Shown: positions 36,144 to 48,451 of the stretch, piece after piece
Numbering within the stretch: the stretch's first letter is position 1
Layout of the letters: each line of letters opens with the position of its first letter
From: Adineta vaga
Taxonomy: Eukaryota > Rotifera
DNA length: 64,000 nucleotides
Reading direction: 5' to 3'
Assembly: GCA_021613535.1 (NCBI GenBank)
Contig: CP075497.1
Location: 4,588,001 to 4,652,000, forward strand
The notes under the pieces: model-generated
The model's database searches: none
Seen by the model: only the letters and a program-made list of their open reading frames with translations
Told to the model about the DNA's origin: nothing
Program-made: the position numbers and the translations under genes

Positions 36144-39100
36144 ATGATTTCAAGGTGGAAGATATCAATTCTTTTCATTTCAATTTATATTGTTAATTCA
36201 AACACACAAGATTCGCCTTTTCAAGATATTCCAAATGTGTCCTTTACAAATACATCAAATTTATTAGCATCGTAAATATCTTTTTTTTCTATTTAGAGTA
36301 AAACGATTATGTTTGATCTTTTTCTTCCGTACTTCTCCTCCCTAGAACAACAACAATATCGGCAAAAACAAATCAATATCTTCGCGATCAATTAATTCGC
36401 TTAACCGATCAATTTTCATCGATAAAATTACGTAGTACTGATCATGTTCTTCGTCAAATTTATACACAATCATTAAATAGTTTTATAATTGAAAAACGAA
36501 ACTTAACCGAACTCGTTACTGAAATGGCTAATTACACGAATCGTGCCATTATGAAAAAACTCGAAGCTATCAGAAATTTAGTTAGTATTAGTGAACAATC
36601 CTATCGAAAATTTGCTGAAACGGATAGTAGTATTCGAAATATAACTGCAGCATATATGTTGGTAAGTATTGAAGACATCTATTCTATTTAATTATGATTT
36701 CTTTTTTAGCAACATGGATATCTAAATTCGAAAGTGGTGATTAATGAAACAAGTAATTCAACACATGAAAATTCTCCTATCACACGAACAACAACAACAA
36801 CAACAACAACGAGTACAATGTCAGCAGTTACAAGTAATGCTGATATGGAAAAGACAGTAACAAGTGGATTATCAACACGTGCACCACAATCGACGAGTAC
36901 AAATAGGAATGAACCTTCACCAAGTGAAACTGCACATGAAGATCATCGAGAAAAAAAAGAAGAAGAGTAAGAATAAAATTTATAGATTTCTATTAAAAAA
37001 TTCTTTCTGATTTTTATATAGTGTTTTATTAAAACAACTGATTATTCAACCAAAAAAACATTTTGGTGGTGCCTTTGTTAATGTAACTCATAGTACAGTT
37101 CATGTTCCTACAATTATTTATTCGTTAAGTAAGTAATACGAAAAGTATACAGACATTTGCATTCTATTGAATTTTATCTTTAGATCAAGAAATTCTTTTA
37201 ACTGCAAATTGGTCATATAATCTCAATCAAGCATTCATTGATAATTATAATCAAGATCCTGAATTAACATGGCAATATTTTTGTAGTCAAACAGGTCTTT
37301 ATCGTGTATGGCCTGGTCATAAATGGGAATATCCCGAAGGTGATATAGACGAACTTGATTTATTTGATTGTCGTGTACAAAATTGGTATATTCGAGCAAC
37401 ATCATCACCCCGAGATGTTATTATTTTAATTGATGCAAGTGGATCGATGACTGGATTGAAACGATCAATTGCTATTCAAACAGTTGAAACTATACTTGAT
37501 ACATTATCCGATGATGATTTCGTACAAATTATTAAAGTAATAGGAAAAGATGATGAATATAAAGTTGAATAATTCGATTGTTTTAGTTTCAAGAAAATGC
37601 AGAATATATTGACGATTGTTTTACTGATGGACTTATACAAGCTACAGTCGAAAATCGACATGTAAATCTATTACCATTGATTTTTTTCTTCTTAAGACAA
37701 GTCTGACGATATTTTTTAGAAATTTCGAACATCAGTTAATTCAAGTTTTAATACCGAAAACATTGCTAATTTTTCCCGAGCACTTAATATGGCATTTGAG
37801 TTATTAGATAAAGCACGATTGCAAATCTCTCGAACTGAAAATGCAAGACTATTATGTCAATGTCATTATTTATCATCTGATAATCAAACAGATGCACAAC
37901 GTGAAGCTTTTTGTCCATCCGATTTTAATGGTTTGAAATGAATAGATTGAAATTAGAAATGATAAGTTTTTATTCATTTTTTAGCAACAAAATATAAGTC
38001 AGATGAATCAATCTTTTTGGATAGTACAGGTTGTAATAAAATGATTATGATTGTTACTGATGGAGCAACGGAAACAGCGGCACAAGTTTTTCAAACTCGT
38101 AATTGGTCTCCTAATAATGTTTCAACATGTCATCCTTACGAAGTAAACATATACACAAAAGGAAATTATTCAATTTATGTCAATATGTTGTTTTTTTTTT
38201 TTAGACAAGAGTATTTACGTATATGATTGGAAGAGAATTAGGTGATCCAAAACATATCCGATGGATGTCATGTGCTAATAAAGGTGAGAAGATAAAAAGT
38301 CGATTTTGTTTATGTCATGGATAGATCGGAAATAACAGAGATGATGTTCATTTTTATGAATACTCTTGAGAGATAACGAATAAAGATGAACGGAGAAAAG
38401 TTGTTAGAAGATAAAAAGAACGATCGTGTTATTCAGAAACTATCGAATAAAATAAATATATTATTTTTTAGGTTATTTCGCCCATGTTTCAACATTAGAA
38501 GATATTCAAGAAAACGTTGAAGATTATATTCCTGTTACTGCACGTCCTATAGCAATGTACAATGATCATGTTACTGTTTGGAGTAGTGTTTTTCTTGATG
38601 TAGAAAGAACGTTACCAATTAAAGCATATAAATGGTTTGCGTATAAAATTCCTGATTTATCGATATCAATGGAAGAATTTAAAAATAGATCGAAGGTAAA
38701 CACTTTCTTGACTAGTTAATCAAGTTGTATTATGTGATTGTTTTGAAATCTAGCCTGCTAATTTGATGATTTCAATTGCTCAACCTGTTCTTAATCCACC
38801 ACAGAATGTAAGATGACTTGAATGAAAATGTAATGAAAAGAATCGTTAACGAATATTTCATTAGGTACAAGATGCTACTATTTTATTGGGTGCAGTTGGT
38901 GTTGATATTCCTGTTAAACTTTTACAAGAATTTTCACCAAAATATCGAGTATGATGAATGAATTCTGTTTGATTGAGAAATAGATTTTCTCATTTCTCAT
39001 TCTAGCTTGGTGTTCATGGTTATTCATTTATGATTAATCATAATGGATATTTGATGTTTCATCCCGATCTACGGCCCGTGGTATGTTGATTTATTTTCAT

Positions 39101-42100
39101 TTGATTGCTTTCAATGAACAAAAAATTCGAAAAAAAAAGATTATTTGAATTTCATATTTCCTACTATTGACCTATTCTTTCTAGTTGGGTCCATATCGTA
39201 AACAAAATTATCATTCAATTGATTTGGATATGGTAGAAATTCCTGAAAATCTCATGCGTTTTGTTCATGTAAGTTTACTTGAATTTAGTTAAGCAATGGC
39301 ATCTAATTCAAATTTTGATTTCTTTAGCCATTACCATATAGTAAAATTCAAGCGGTAATATCAATGGAATCATTATGATCATTATTATTATTTTAATTTA
39401 TCGATTGTTTTTAGATTCGAAAAGAAATGATTCAATGTGTTGAAAATCAAACAAAAGCTCGAGTTAAAAAACATCTAGATGATATGGTAAATTTCAGAGT
39501 TAATTTAAAAATGAATAAATCTTATTTCTATCGAATATTATAGAGACGAGCGGAAGAAGTTGAACAAAACTATTATTATGCTACATTAGGTGATAAAGAA
39601 TCCAATCCATTCAAGTATATATCTATATCTAACCTCAGAGAGAAAATATTGACTGAATAAATCGTTTTTTGCTTACTTAGTTTGGGTATTGTTGTTCGTT
39701 TTCCATATGGTGAATATGATACTCGAACAACAGTTCCTGCAACTGAAAAAGTTCAAATAGGTATTTTTGTTTTTGAATGTTATCATTTGAAATGCATTCT
39801 TCTCGATTGTGTTTAGCTCTTCGTTTTATTCGTCAACGAAATGTTCGTATTTCTGATTGGATCTATTGCAATTCGACAGCAGAAGATGATATTGGCGATA
39901 CTGAAGAATCATTTCGTGGTTATCTAAAAGAAAAAATCGATATGGAAAAGATTCCTTCATGTTCGTCAAATTCTTTCTTCGTTCGATTTCATTCTATTTT
40001 CAATCTATGTTCAGGTCCATATGAAGCTAGTCAACAATTAATTTATATGATGATTGAAGAATTATATATCATGAGTAAATTTGAAAATTGGACAAAGACT
40101 GGTATTACTGGTTCTGAACATCCTACACCATTGAATAAAGCTGCTCATGAACAATTCAAAGAATATCAACATGAAAATCATTTACATTGGATATTCTTAG
40201 GAACACGATCTGGTATAACTGCATATTGGAAATTATATGATTTAGCAAATGAAGATCATATGCGGTATGTTAAGATTTAATTTCGAAGATAAATACGAGA
40301 AGATTTGTTTTTTTTTTAGACAATTCAGTGATGCGAATCCGAATTCAATCGAAGCAAGTTATTATGAAAGAACAATTAACGCTACTTATGTATATGGAGC
40401 TGATCATGTTGATGGTGAACATCATGTTTATTCACTTTTCTATGGAGTATCAAGTGTTCCTTCATCAAATACACGTATGTACTAGTATTTGATTCTGTTT
40501 TTTTTCTTGTTTTTACACAAAATCTTTCTTTGAAAACAAAATAACGACAAATGTTCATTTCCTGCTTAGAAATGAAGAATGATAATCATACTGATTCGAC
40601 AGGTATTGATTCTATATATAGTAGATCTTTATTCTAGTTGTTGTATTTAGTTCTTTTTTTTGGTGGAACAGAAAAAAAAACTATCAATTTGAAATTTTCT
40701 TGAGAATAAATCTGAATGATTTGTCTTTTTAATAGAAGCAACTACTGGTCAAACAACAACAACATCAACAGGAGCATCACTTACAACACAAATGTATTTG
40801 GTTATTACAACAGCGATATGGATGAATAAAACATCGAGTAAATCAAAAACGAGAACGTCCCAAAATGCACAGAATGTTCCATTTGGAGTTTTTGGAGTTA
40901 TGTTGCCATATAAAACTGTTCGATCGACACATTTTTCTAATCTTTGTGTAAGATTTGTATTGAAAATGATTGAAAATTTTAGCTCAGATATTTCTAGGCA
41001 AAAATGGATTCGGGTATTTGTTATATTATTGATGAAAATGGTTATATTATGTTTATTAGTCAACCAGAAGGAACAGATAGAACGGTAACGAATTGGATTA
41101 TGAATAGATTCTTTTTTATGGAAGAATTTTTTTTTCTTTTTTCAGGAAGATATCGGAAAGTTTCTTGGTGAATTTGAAGGTGCACTTATGCAAGATTTAG
41201 TGGCAAAGAAGATCTTTTCTGAGTAAGTTCTTTTGTTAAGAACGGAAAATACGATTGCTTATTTAGTTTTTGTTTGCATTGAAAAGAAGATTTTCATTTT
41301 TCTACTTTTTTAATAGAATAAAGATGGTTGATTTTCAAGGTGTTTGTTTAAAACGTGCAATACGACATGAACGAAGTGCCGGTGGTCTCTTTCGTGGTGT
41401 ATGTCAAATACTTACACTATTCATTAATCTTTCATCATATTTATTTCTTCTTAGATTCTCCAAACAATTTCTATGACGATATGGAATCTTATTAACCATA
41501 TTGCAATGTAATGCATCTTCTTCTTTGTATTTTTTGTTTCTAATCGATCATTTTCTTATTAAGAATTCTCGTTCGTGATATAATCTATTGGCCACAATGG
41601 ACTTATGCAGCCAAAAAACCAAATGTTGCTAATCAAAATGCGACAGTTCCTAAACGAGTACCTGAAACTCATACGTTGGAAAGTCTTAGTAATATTCTCT
41701 TAACCCATATTGATTTTCGTCGTCCAGTATTAGATTATAAACAAACAAATATGAGCAAAGAGGATGATACTTTAGAAAGAACACCTGTTTCATGTATTGA
41801 AGAGTTTAACTTGTATCTTTCAACATGGAAAGGTTGGCAAGGTCCATTACCTTCAAAAGATAATCAAGCTGCATGGGAACAAGTTGAACGTGAAAATTCA
41901 CTTCAAAATACGATTAGTTGTACACATATAGCGAAAGAAACTCCAGAAATCGTCGATGATTTTTATGGAAATACTTCGAATGGAACAAATTTTTCAACAA
42001 CAATTCCAACGCCACCACCACCACCGATTGCTGAATCTTTCAGGTATAAAAAAACAAAAGAAAATCTTTAAACATTAATTTCTGCTTTTTTATTCATAGT

Positions 42101-42406
42101 TATATTATATCAAAGATTCCAAAAAGTAATTTAATGATGATTTATGTCAATCATTCAAGAGAAACATCACAATTATGTGAGAAATTAATTATTAAACGTA
42201 AACCAGTTAAATTCACTCAAGAAGATCTGTGTACACGATTGAAAACAACACCATATCGTGAGCGACCACATAAATGTTTCTTTGTTCATGATGATGAAAG
42301 AAAACTATTTCAAAAATGTTCAAATGCAATTCGATGGACTAATTCTTCATTGTTTAGTTACATAATTTTGATTATTATTTTGTCGTATTATCATCTAAAA
42401 ACGTAA
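36144..42406 (+). CDS. CACNA2D: voltage-gated calcium channel alpha2/delta subunit
   Basis: Large gene with some 25 exons and short introns. Exon 1 begins MISRWKISILFISIYIVNSN, a signal peptide. Next come the VWA_N region (ending FGGAFVNVTHSTVHVPTIIY, with NWYIRATSSPRDV) and the VWA domain. The MIDAS is intact: DVIILIDASGSMTGLKRSIA (DxSxS), with TLSDDDFVQII and IMIVTDGATE. The segment YMIGRELGDPKHIRWMSCAN, then KGYFAHVST, is typical of alpha2/delta. The Cache/VGCC_alpha2 region follows (ILLGAVGVDIPVKLLQEFSP, then YRLGVHGYSFMINHNGYLMF). The C-terminus is hydrophobic after SSLF (SYIILIIILSYYHLKT), fitting a GPI anchor. These secreted, extracellular subunits raise surface levels of CaV1/CaV2 channels and act at synapses. 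A Thr-rich linker (about residues 205-225) sits inside VWA_N. A short exon at about 40570-40601 is flanked by introns and may be optional. Confidence 0.93.
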
Positions 42407-43149
42407 TAGAAAGGAATATTTGACGCTGGTTGCCCGGTGTGTATGCATATGCTTCTTTGTGTGTGCGTGTTTGTTTGTTGTTTTTTTTGATTGATTTCAA
42501 CTTAAGAATATAGATGTTCTGTACAAATTGTGGTTCCCTATTTGTTTTTGTTTTTTTTAAAGATATTTCCTCTTTTGATAGAATGCTCGTAATCAATAAA
42601 ATATTTTAATTAAGAAAAACAATTCTCCTTCTTTCCTCTTTCGTACTTTTACTACGATCAATAATCTTTTCTTTTCATTGATGGATTTGTTTTAATACTA
42701 AACTAGTTGTATCTTTGTATTTTATTGCCACATCAGGCAGATGAAAAGTTACATTCGGAGAATAGATGAACGAGGAGAAGAAAGAAAGAAAGATAGGAAT
42801 TGAACTAAGCGAAGCACAAAAGCTAGTGAGAAACTTCTTTTTTAATCATTCACATTAAATAAAGAAAAGATATTAGATATCCATTATATGTATGTTTGAT
42901 GATGTAATATTTTGTTTTTAAAAAATGATAGAGAAATAGACGAAGAAGAAGAAGAACATCGACCAGATAATAACAAAAAGAAGGATAAGAATAATAGCAG
43001 AAGAAATGGTTTTCTCGTGTGTAGATTTTAGTTTTGTTTATATCGCATGTCTTATACGGTGATCAAAATACAATAAAAAAAGAAGCGAAAAAAAAATGAA
43101 AAAAAAGAACATGGTGGAATTAAGAATGTCTATGAGTGGAAATAGATTT
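42407..43149. other. intergenic between convergent genes
   Basis: About 740 bp with polyadenylation-like AATAAA (near 42595) for the alpha2/delta gene. Also present are GT-rich (gtgtgtgcgtgtttgtttg, near 42460) and A/G-rich low-complexity sequence. No gene is seen. Confidence 0.5.
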
Positions 43150-43785
43150 CTATTTAGACTTGACTTTTTCACTAATTATTGCAGCCAAATCAAGATCCGC
43201 CTTGCAAGTTGCTTGAATATGATTACGAATACCTTGAAGCGCATTTTTCAAAGCATCTTTGCTTGATGCACATAACATTTTACGTTTAATTGTTGCCGTA
43301 TCTGGTGCCCTACATATTCGCAAAACAAATTTTTATCAAAACAATCCAGTGAAAATTTTTACCATGCAATGAAATAGATTTCTGAGCGAGCACCTTCATT
43401 GGTTTCATAGAATATATCAATGACTGCATATCGTACATCATTTTCTGGCAATGCATCAAGCATTTCAGCCCATTTTTGATCTAAATAATTCGATTAGAAA
43501 CATGAAAAGAAAGACAAAGTACGAGAGGTTACTTTTTTCAGTTGCAGGTGCATTTTGTGGTACTTTGTTAACACCTTCATTTAATACAACAATTTTTGAT
43601 ATATCATCACTGAAACCAAGTACGAGATAACCAGTGTTTTTTTTAATTTTAAATTCGTGAAATTTTTCAATCACGGAATTATCAACTTTAACACCAGATG
43701 CCTTTGAAAGAAAAATGAAAAGCAATGATTAAAATTAATTTAAGAAAAAAAACAAAGAAAATATCCATTTTCTTATTTCTTACCA
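43150..43785 (-). CDS. cofilin: cofilin / actin-depolymerising factor
   Basis: Four exons. Exon 1 holds only the start codon (ATG 43783-43785, then a GTAAGA donor), the same placement of the first intron as in many animal cofilin genes. The joined product is about 149 residues. It opens MASGVKVDNSVIEKFHEFK (Ser3 is the LIM-kinase site of the family). It continues WAEMLDALPENDVRYAVIDI and IYFIAWAPDTATIKRKMLCA, then SSKDALKNALQGIRNHIQAT. This is the ADF-homology fold with the actin-binding long helix (APDTATIKRKMLCASSK). Cofilin severs and depolymerises actin filaments in the cytosol; phosphorylation of Ser3 turns it off. Nothing looks broken. Confidence 0.96.
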
Positions 43786-45098
43786 TTTTGATATGTTCAC
43801 AAAGATAAAATAGGTTTGTCTATGATGGTCGACGAAGAAAATGAATCTGCAAGAGATGATGATTTTATTAGTTCGGATCGTCTCTACTTCTTTCTTCTCT
43901 TTTCTGTCGATGTTTTTCTTTCAGAATATCTAGAGAATGCGTCATTGTTTGTTGAAATGAATCATCACGGGGGTGATCATAGCCAAGCATGTATTCATTC
44001 TTTCTCTCTCTCTCTCTCTTTCTCTCTTATGTTTTAGTAAAGTCATTCTCATCAAGAATAGGCCGTGATCCATGTATTTTCTTCTTATTCAAATAGACAT
44101 TTATGTCCAACCAAGGAAAGTTCTTAGAAATTAATAGGATCACTTACTGATCCAGACATGTTTGACGATAATATTGACTAACTGTAAAGAGAGGGAAAAA
44201 AATGTTGCTGTTGAAAACTACGGAGAATAACGAATGGATGTTGGTCACGAAGATCAAAAATAAACAAAAAAAAATACTGATGAGATAAGGCAACAACCAC
44301 GAAAGCACGAAAAAGAAAATGCGAAGGAATAAAGAGTAAAGACTTGACACAATCTGCCTATTTCTCTACCCACTTGTTGTTTGTTGAATTACAGGGCAGA
44401 TAGCAAGTAGAGGAAAAAGACTCGAGAGAGCAAGTATATTACTCATGATTTTTCTTTTTTTTTGTTCTTTCGGTTTTTTTTCATTTAATTTTCGATGTAA
44501 GCGAGAAGACCAGGCCAGTTGATATAATGACCAAATAAGGAGATATGTGAATCAGACGGGAGAGAGAGAGAGAAAAAGAAACGAACGAATAAAACGACAA
44601 CAACAGATGTTAGTTTAGTAATTTAACTTATTCAGTATGACGATTTATAGAAGTGAGACATATCATGAAATTAAATGAGAAATATATCCTAAAAAAAAAT
44701 TTTTTTTAAACTTAATTATTCATTCATGATTATAGTCAATTGAAGGAGACAAAAATTTTATTTCACAGTTTGTGCAGCAATTGGTCTGAAATGAACCATT
44801 CAGATGAGGGTTAGTCATTAGAAAAAGAAAAAGAAAGATTTAATATCCATGAACATGAACTTAAATTAGTTGAAAGAGGTCTTGATCAACTAATAAAGGG
44901 ACCTTTTATAAGATAATGAAAAGATTGGTTGCAAAGACGTTTTATTATTTTCTCTCTCTCTTTCTCATACTTGTTGAATTTAAGAAAATCTATTGTCATT
45001 TAAATGATTTTAGAATTCATAGACTATGCTCATAAAATGCATGATTTGAGAACATACATAAATCACTACTTGATTATCTGAAGACTCTGAATGTATGT
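43786..45098. promoter_or_regulatory. cofilin 5' region with GA/TC simple repeats
   Basis: 1.3 kb containing a (TC)n run (about 44000-44030), an A/G-rich region and a (GA)n run (44562-44570). The frames at 43816-44037 (+) and 44144-44350 (-) are low-complexity shadows. The cofilin promoter is inferred to lie within the first few hundred bases. Confidence 0.35.
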
Positions 45099-45215
45099 GG
45101 GTAGTTCCACGGGTAGTCTACCACAAAATGTTGGCTATGATATATAAAACCTAATATGCAAAAGAAAAATTTGGAGATCTTGTGTTTTTGTGGTTGAGTA
45201 CCCATGGGATGACCC
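45099..45215. mobile_element. 117-bp MITE-like element with inverted termini
   Basis: The left end (gggtagttccacgggtagtc, then taccacaaaa) and the reverse complement of the right end (gggtcatcccatgggtactc, then aaccacaaaa) match at about 25 of 31 positions. The inner 18 bp match at 16. There is no coding capacity. A second partial copy of the right half lies at 48084-48135 in the same orientation. No clear target-site duplication is seen. Confidence 0.55.
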
Positions 45216-45270
45216 TAACATATTGATTTGTTTCTCGAAATTTTCAGCATTCTTTCATAAATGCTATTTG

Positions 45271-46070
45271 TTTATTTTAATGGAAAAGAATATTCCTTCA
45301 TCATCACGTTCAAAAACAGCACTATTATATATCGCTGCACTTCGTCGTCAATTAGATGCAATTGAACGTATTGAAAAAGGAATACTCATGAAGTTAATCG
45401 TTTAAATCAAATAAAAAAAGAAAGTGTAATTAGTTTATCAACAATGTCACAACAAACAACGTGATGTACAAAAATATAAAGAACATCTTGTGGAACGAAC
45501 AAAAGAAATTCATGGTAGCATGTAAAAATATACTGATGAAATTAAATTATTAAAATTACGTTTTTCACATTAAAATATTCGTTTAACATTTGTTGGTTAT
45601 CGTGATGTTGATTTACGTCCAGAAAAACAATTTAGTATTTTAGATTTTACTAATGAAGAAAAGTTTCATTCGTTTTTTGCAACTGTTAAATGTGAACAAG
45701 GTGGTGATGCTCGTGAAGATGCTTGGTGGTTTAGAAAAACTCAGTGGACTTAGTTGGAAACAATCATTAAGAGTTTTAATGCATATTGCTGATTATCCAT
45801 CACATGGACGACGTTATCATAATTTAGCGGAGGTTCGTGATGATTATATTCAAAATGATAATGATAGACTCATTTGATCTCATCATATTCAGAAATTAAT
45901 TGATTTATAAATCAAATATTTCTTTGGTCGTTTAACACAATATACAGATAAAATGAAACGATTAATAAAAATCATTGATTTCTATTAAGATATATGATCA
46001 GTTGTGAAGTTCATAGCAGAAGGAGAAAAGGTATTTGCAGAAATAATTGTCATTTAATTAATCATTTTTT
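45271..46070 (+). pseudogene. broken VWA-domain protein gene
   Basis: After MEKNIPSSSRSKTALLYIAA and a helical stretch, the reading frame shifts and meets stop codons several times (for example at about 45403, 45526, 45571, 45746 and 45876). Across the frames one can still read IRLTFVGYRDVDLRPEKQFS, then ILDFTNEEKFHSFF, VKCEQGGDAREDVLGGLEKL-like sequence, VLMHIADYPSHGRRYHN and YFFGRLTQYTDKM. This is the second half of the VWA domain of vwkA/alpha-kinase-type proteins (GGGDAPEDIAGG, IADAPCHGRQYHN). The MIDAS region is reduced to something like HGSM before KYTDEIKLLKLRF. The gene is not functional as read. No intron is needed, so it may be a decayed intronless copy. Confidence 0.65.
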
Positions 46071-47044
46071 AATCAAATAGAATCAGCATTGAATATTGAT
46101 TGATATTTATAGACAGATCATAAAAATATAGATCTGTAATGTAATGAAAATTTCTTATTTCTATTTTAGATACTTATTCATTTTCATATTATGCCTGCTT
46201 TAACAAAATCTGACGGTCGTAATCGAGATAATAATGAAAGGTTGCATCTATTGTTCTTTTATTCAATAATCATTATAACATGTATTAATTTAGATCAACA
46301 GAATTAAATCGTCTTGCTTCAACAAATAATAATTATCGATTTTGAAAAATAAGATATGATAATCATTTAGAAACCTTGAAATACTGTTCAAAAGCAACAA
46401 CATGAAGGGTGTTGGACGGCAAAGAGCGAAGTGTGGAGGTTGAATAGTTTAAAACTCGAAGCTTCGACTTCTACATATATAAGTTTAGAAGTCGAAGAAG
46501 AAGTTTAATACTCGAATCGAGTTAACGATTTCTGCACTACTCTTTAATTGTTTATTTGTTGGTATCTTCTTTTGTTTATTCTTTGATATCTACTCATGAT
46601 CTTATTGATGTTAAAGTACCTCAATAAGAAGAAATAATGATAATAAATAAAATTCGTGTAAACAAACAACAAACTGAGAATTTTTATTTAAATTATGAAT
46701 GATTAAGTGAATAGCTATTTTACTGATCATATATTTTTTACCTCATTGATCTCAGATATATTTTACTTTCCTTTTCAACAACTCATTTTTTCTTCTCGTG
46801 GAAATATTTCAGTAAAAGACTGATGATGTTGACGACACTATTTACATTGCAAGGACTAGACATGAGGAATTTGTAACAGCAAAAAATATGCACGAAACAC
46901 AAATGTTTAACTTAAATAAATGATAAACATCTATCCACTTTAATAATGAAGATTATTTTTTCGTCGTAAGAGAGAGACAAAATCAATACAAATAATTTGT
47001 TCATTTAAAATGACAATCTAAATTAGATAGTTTTTCATTGTTTA
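46071..47044. other. decayed intergenic sequence
   Basis: About 1 kb after the VWA pseudogene. It includes a short spliced-looking stretch (46192-46344) that would read MPALTKSDGRNRDNNER and STELNRLASTNNNYRF, but no known protein matches. Otherwise AT-rich with no supported gene. Confidence 0.35.
46462..46497. repeat. 12-bp perfect inverted repeat (hairpin)
   Basis: CTTCGACTTCTA at 46462-46473 and TAGAAGTCGAAG at 46486-46497 are exact inverted copies with a 12-bp AT-rich loop. The left arm overlaps the palindrome CGAAGCTTCG (46457-46466). It lies in decayed sequence and may be part of an element end. Confidence 0.6.
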
Positions 47045-47909
47045 TCATTTGCATTTTGGCTGAGGATGAGTGTTGGTGTTGATTTGATCTTCGATTTCTC
47101 CTACATTCTCACCCTCACGATTCTTTTCGTATTGGTCTTTTAGATAGTTTATATGCCCTTTTTGACATACATGTATGCGACAGTCAGCCACCACATAACT
47201 ATTTATTTATTCATAAATTCTTTTTCAGTGAATCTTATTTCGGGTACTTGTACATTGATGAATATTTATGTCGAAATATGATCGGCATATAGTTTTATCA
47301 ATATTACTGAAGAAAATTGTTTGAAAACTAGAAGATTTTAGAAAGGAAAATGTTGTTCTTGAGAGTGCGGGTGTATATCTCCTTCTTTCACACCCTCACG
47401 CACATCCGCACCCTGTTTTGATTTGTTGGAGAGATTTGTTTTGTTCATCAGTTCTATTGGTTCGAAGAGTAAACTTAGACAATCAAGGAGTTTGATGTTT
47501 TTCGACAGACAATAGTGAATTCATCTGTGGGACCGAATTGATGAACTCGTCGGATATCTTTGATTCGTCCTAGAAGAAAAGGTTTCTACATAGTATCGAA
47601 ACACTATATTCCTTACCATTTAATTGTTTAAACCGATCAGAAAGTAACGTTTTATTTATGTCCTCGATGGTAGTGTACTCTCGAGATAATAAGCATTGAT
47701 TGGTGGTTCATTGGTATTGTTTGATTTAGCAGCCTATTCATTGATGTTCTTCGTCTAACAGAATGTGATGGTTTCCAGTATGATCGAGTTAGGCCAATAT
47801 GAGACGGACGAGGACACCATTCTTTGTTTTGATACGGCATGTCAAGAAATCTTGTAGAACTTACTTTAGCACGACAAGACGTTTTAGTGATAACCACAAA
47901 TAAAATCAC
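47045..47909 (-). pseudogene. fragments of a minus-strand gene, unrecognised
   Basis: Three stretches look exon-like on the minus strand but I cannot join them into one frame. The stretch at 47045-47208, after an AAATAG acceptor, reads YVVADCRIHVCQKGHINYLK, then DQYEKNREGENVGEIEDQ, and stops. The stretch at 47475-47569, after TTCTTCTAG, reads RIKDIRRVHQFGPTDEFTIV, then CRKTSNSLIV. Upstream of it, at about 47602-47900, lie IEDINKTLLSDRFKQLN and, in shifted frames, FLTCRIKTKNGVLVRLILA. Frame changes suggest decay. No family is recognised. Confidence 0.3.
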
Positions 47910-48451
47910 TTACCCATTCCATAGATTAACTACTGATATATGAATATGAATCAGACGTATTGCGGATCGTCTGTAATACTTTTTACTGACCGCTAGAATC
48001 TGGTCGGTATGCATGGCGCCATGTTTACTGTATTGTATATTCTTACACAAATGAATGTTTCATATCATGTTCAATTAGAGAAGAAAAAATTTGGAGATCT
48101 TGTGTTTTTTGTGGTTGACTATCTATGGAATGACTCATGTACGTTCGAGTCGTTTATAATATTCTTTAATATTATTTGTGTATAAACTGTTTATCGAAGA
48201 ATTACAATACTCTATTATCGATTTGGTAAAGTATAACGAATGATTTCTGTTGACTTTCAACTCATATTTGCAAAGCTCCACTAAGAATCCTTTCTTCATC
48301 TTCTAGCGGCATCTTTTCAGATTGAGGTAGGAACATCACTATCGATTGGATACGTTGTTAATCAACAATTAGACTTTTATACTGACACTGACACGTTGTC
48401 TGAATGAATTTTCATATTTATTATTTCTAATTCAATTCCTAATTAATAAAA
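47910..48451. other. intergenic with partial MITE copy
   Basis: About 540 bp upstream of the membrin gene. It contains the partial inverted-repeat element at 48084-48135 and otherwise unremarkable AT-rich sequence. Confidence 0.45.
48084..48135 (+). mobile_element. partial copy of the 45.1-kb MITE-like element
   Basis: The stretch aaaaatttggagatcttgtg through gtggttgactatctatggaa and tgactc matches 45164-45212 with only a few changes. The opposite terminus is not visible upstream, so this is a half copy in the same orientation. Confidence 0.55.

Noticed and set aside
44144-44350. 68-codon minus-strand frame upstream of cofilin
   Set aside because: Antisense of an A/G-rich tract; only Phe/Leu/Ser runs.
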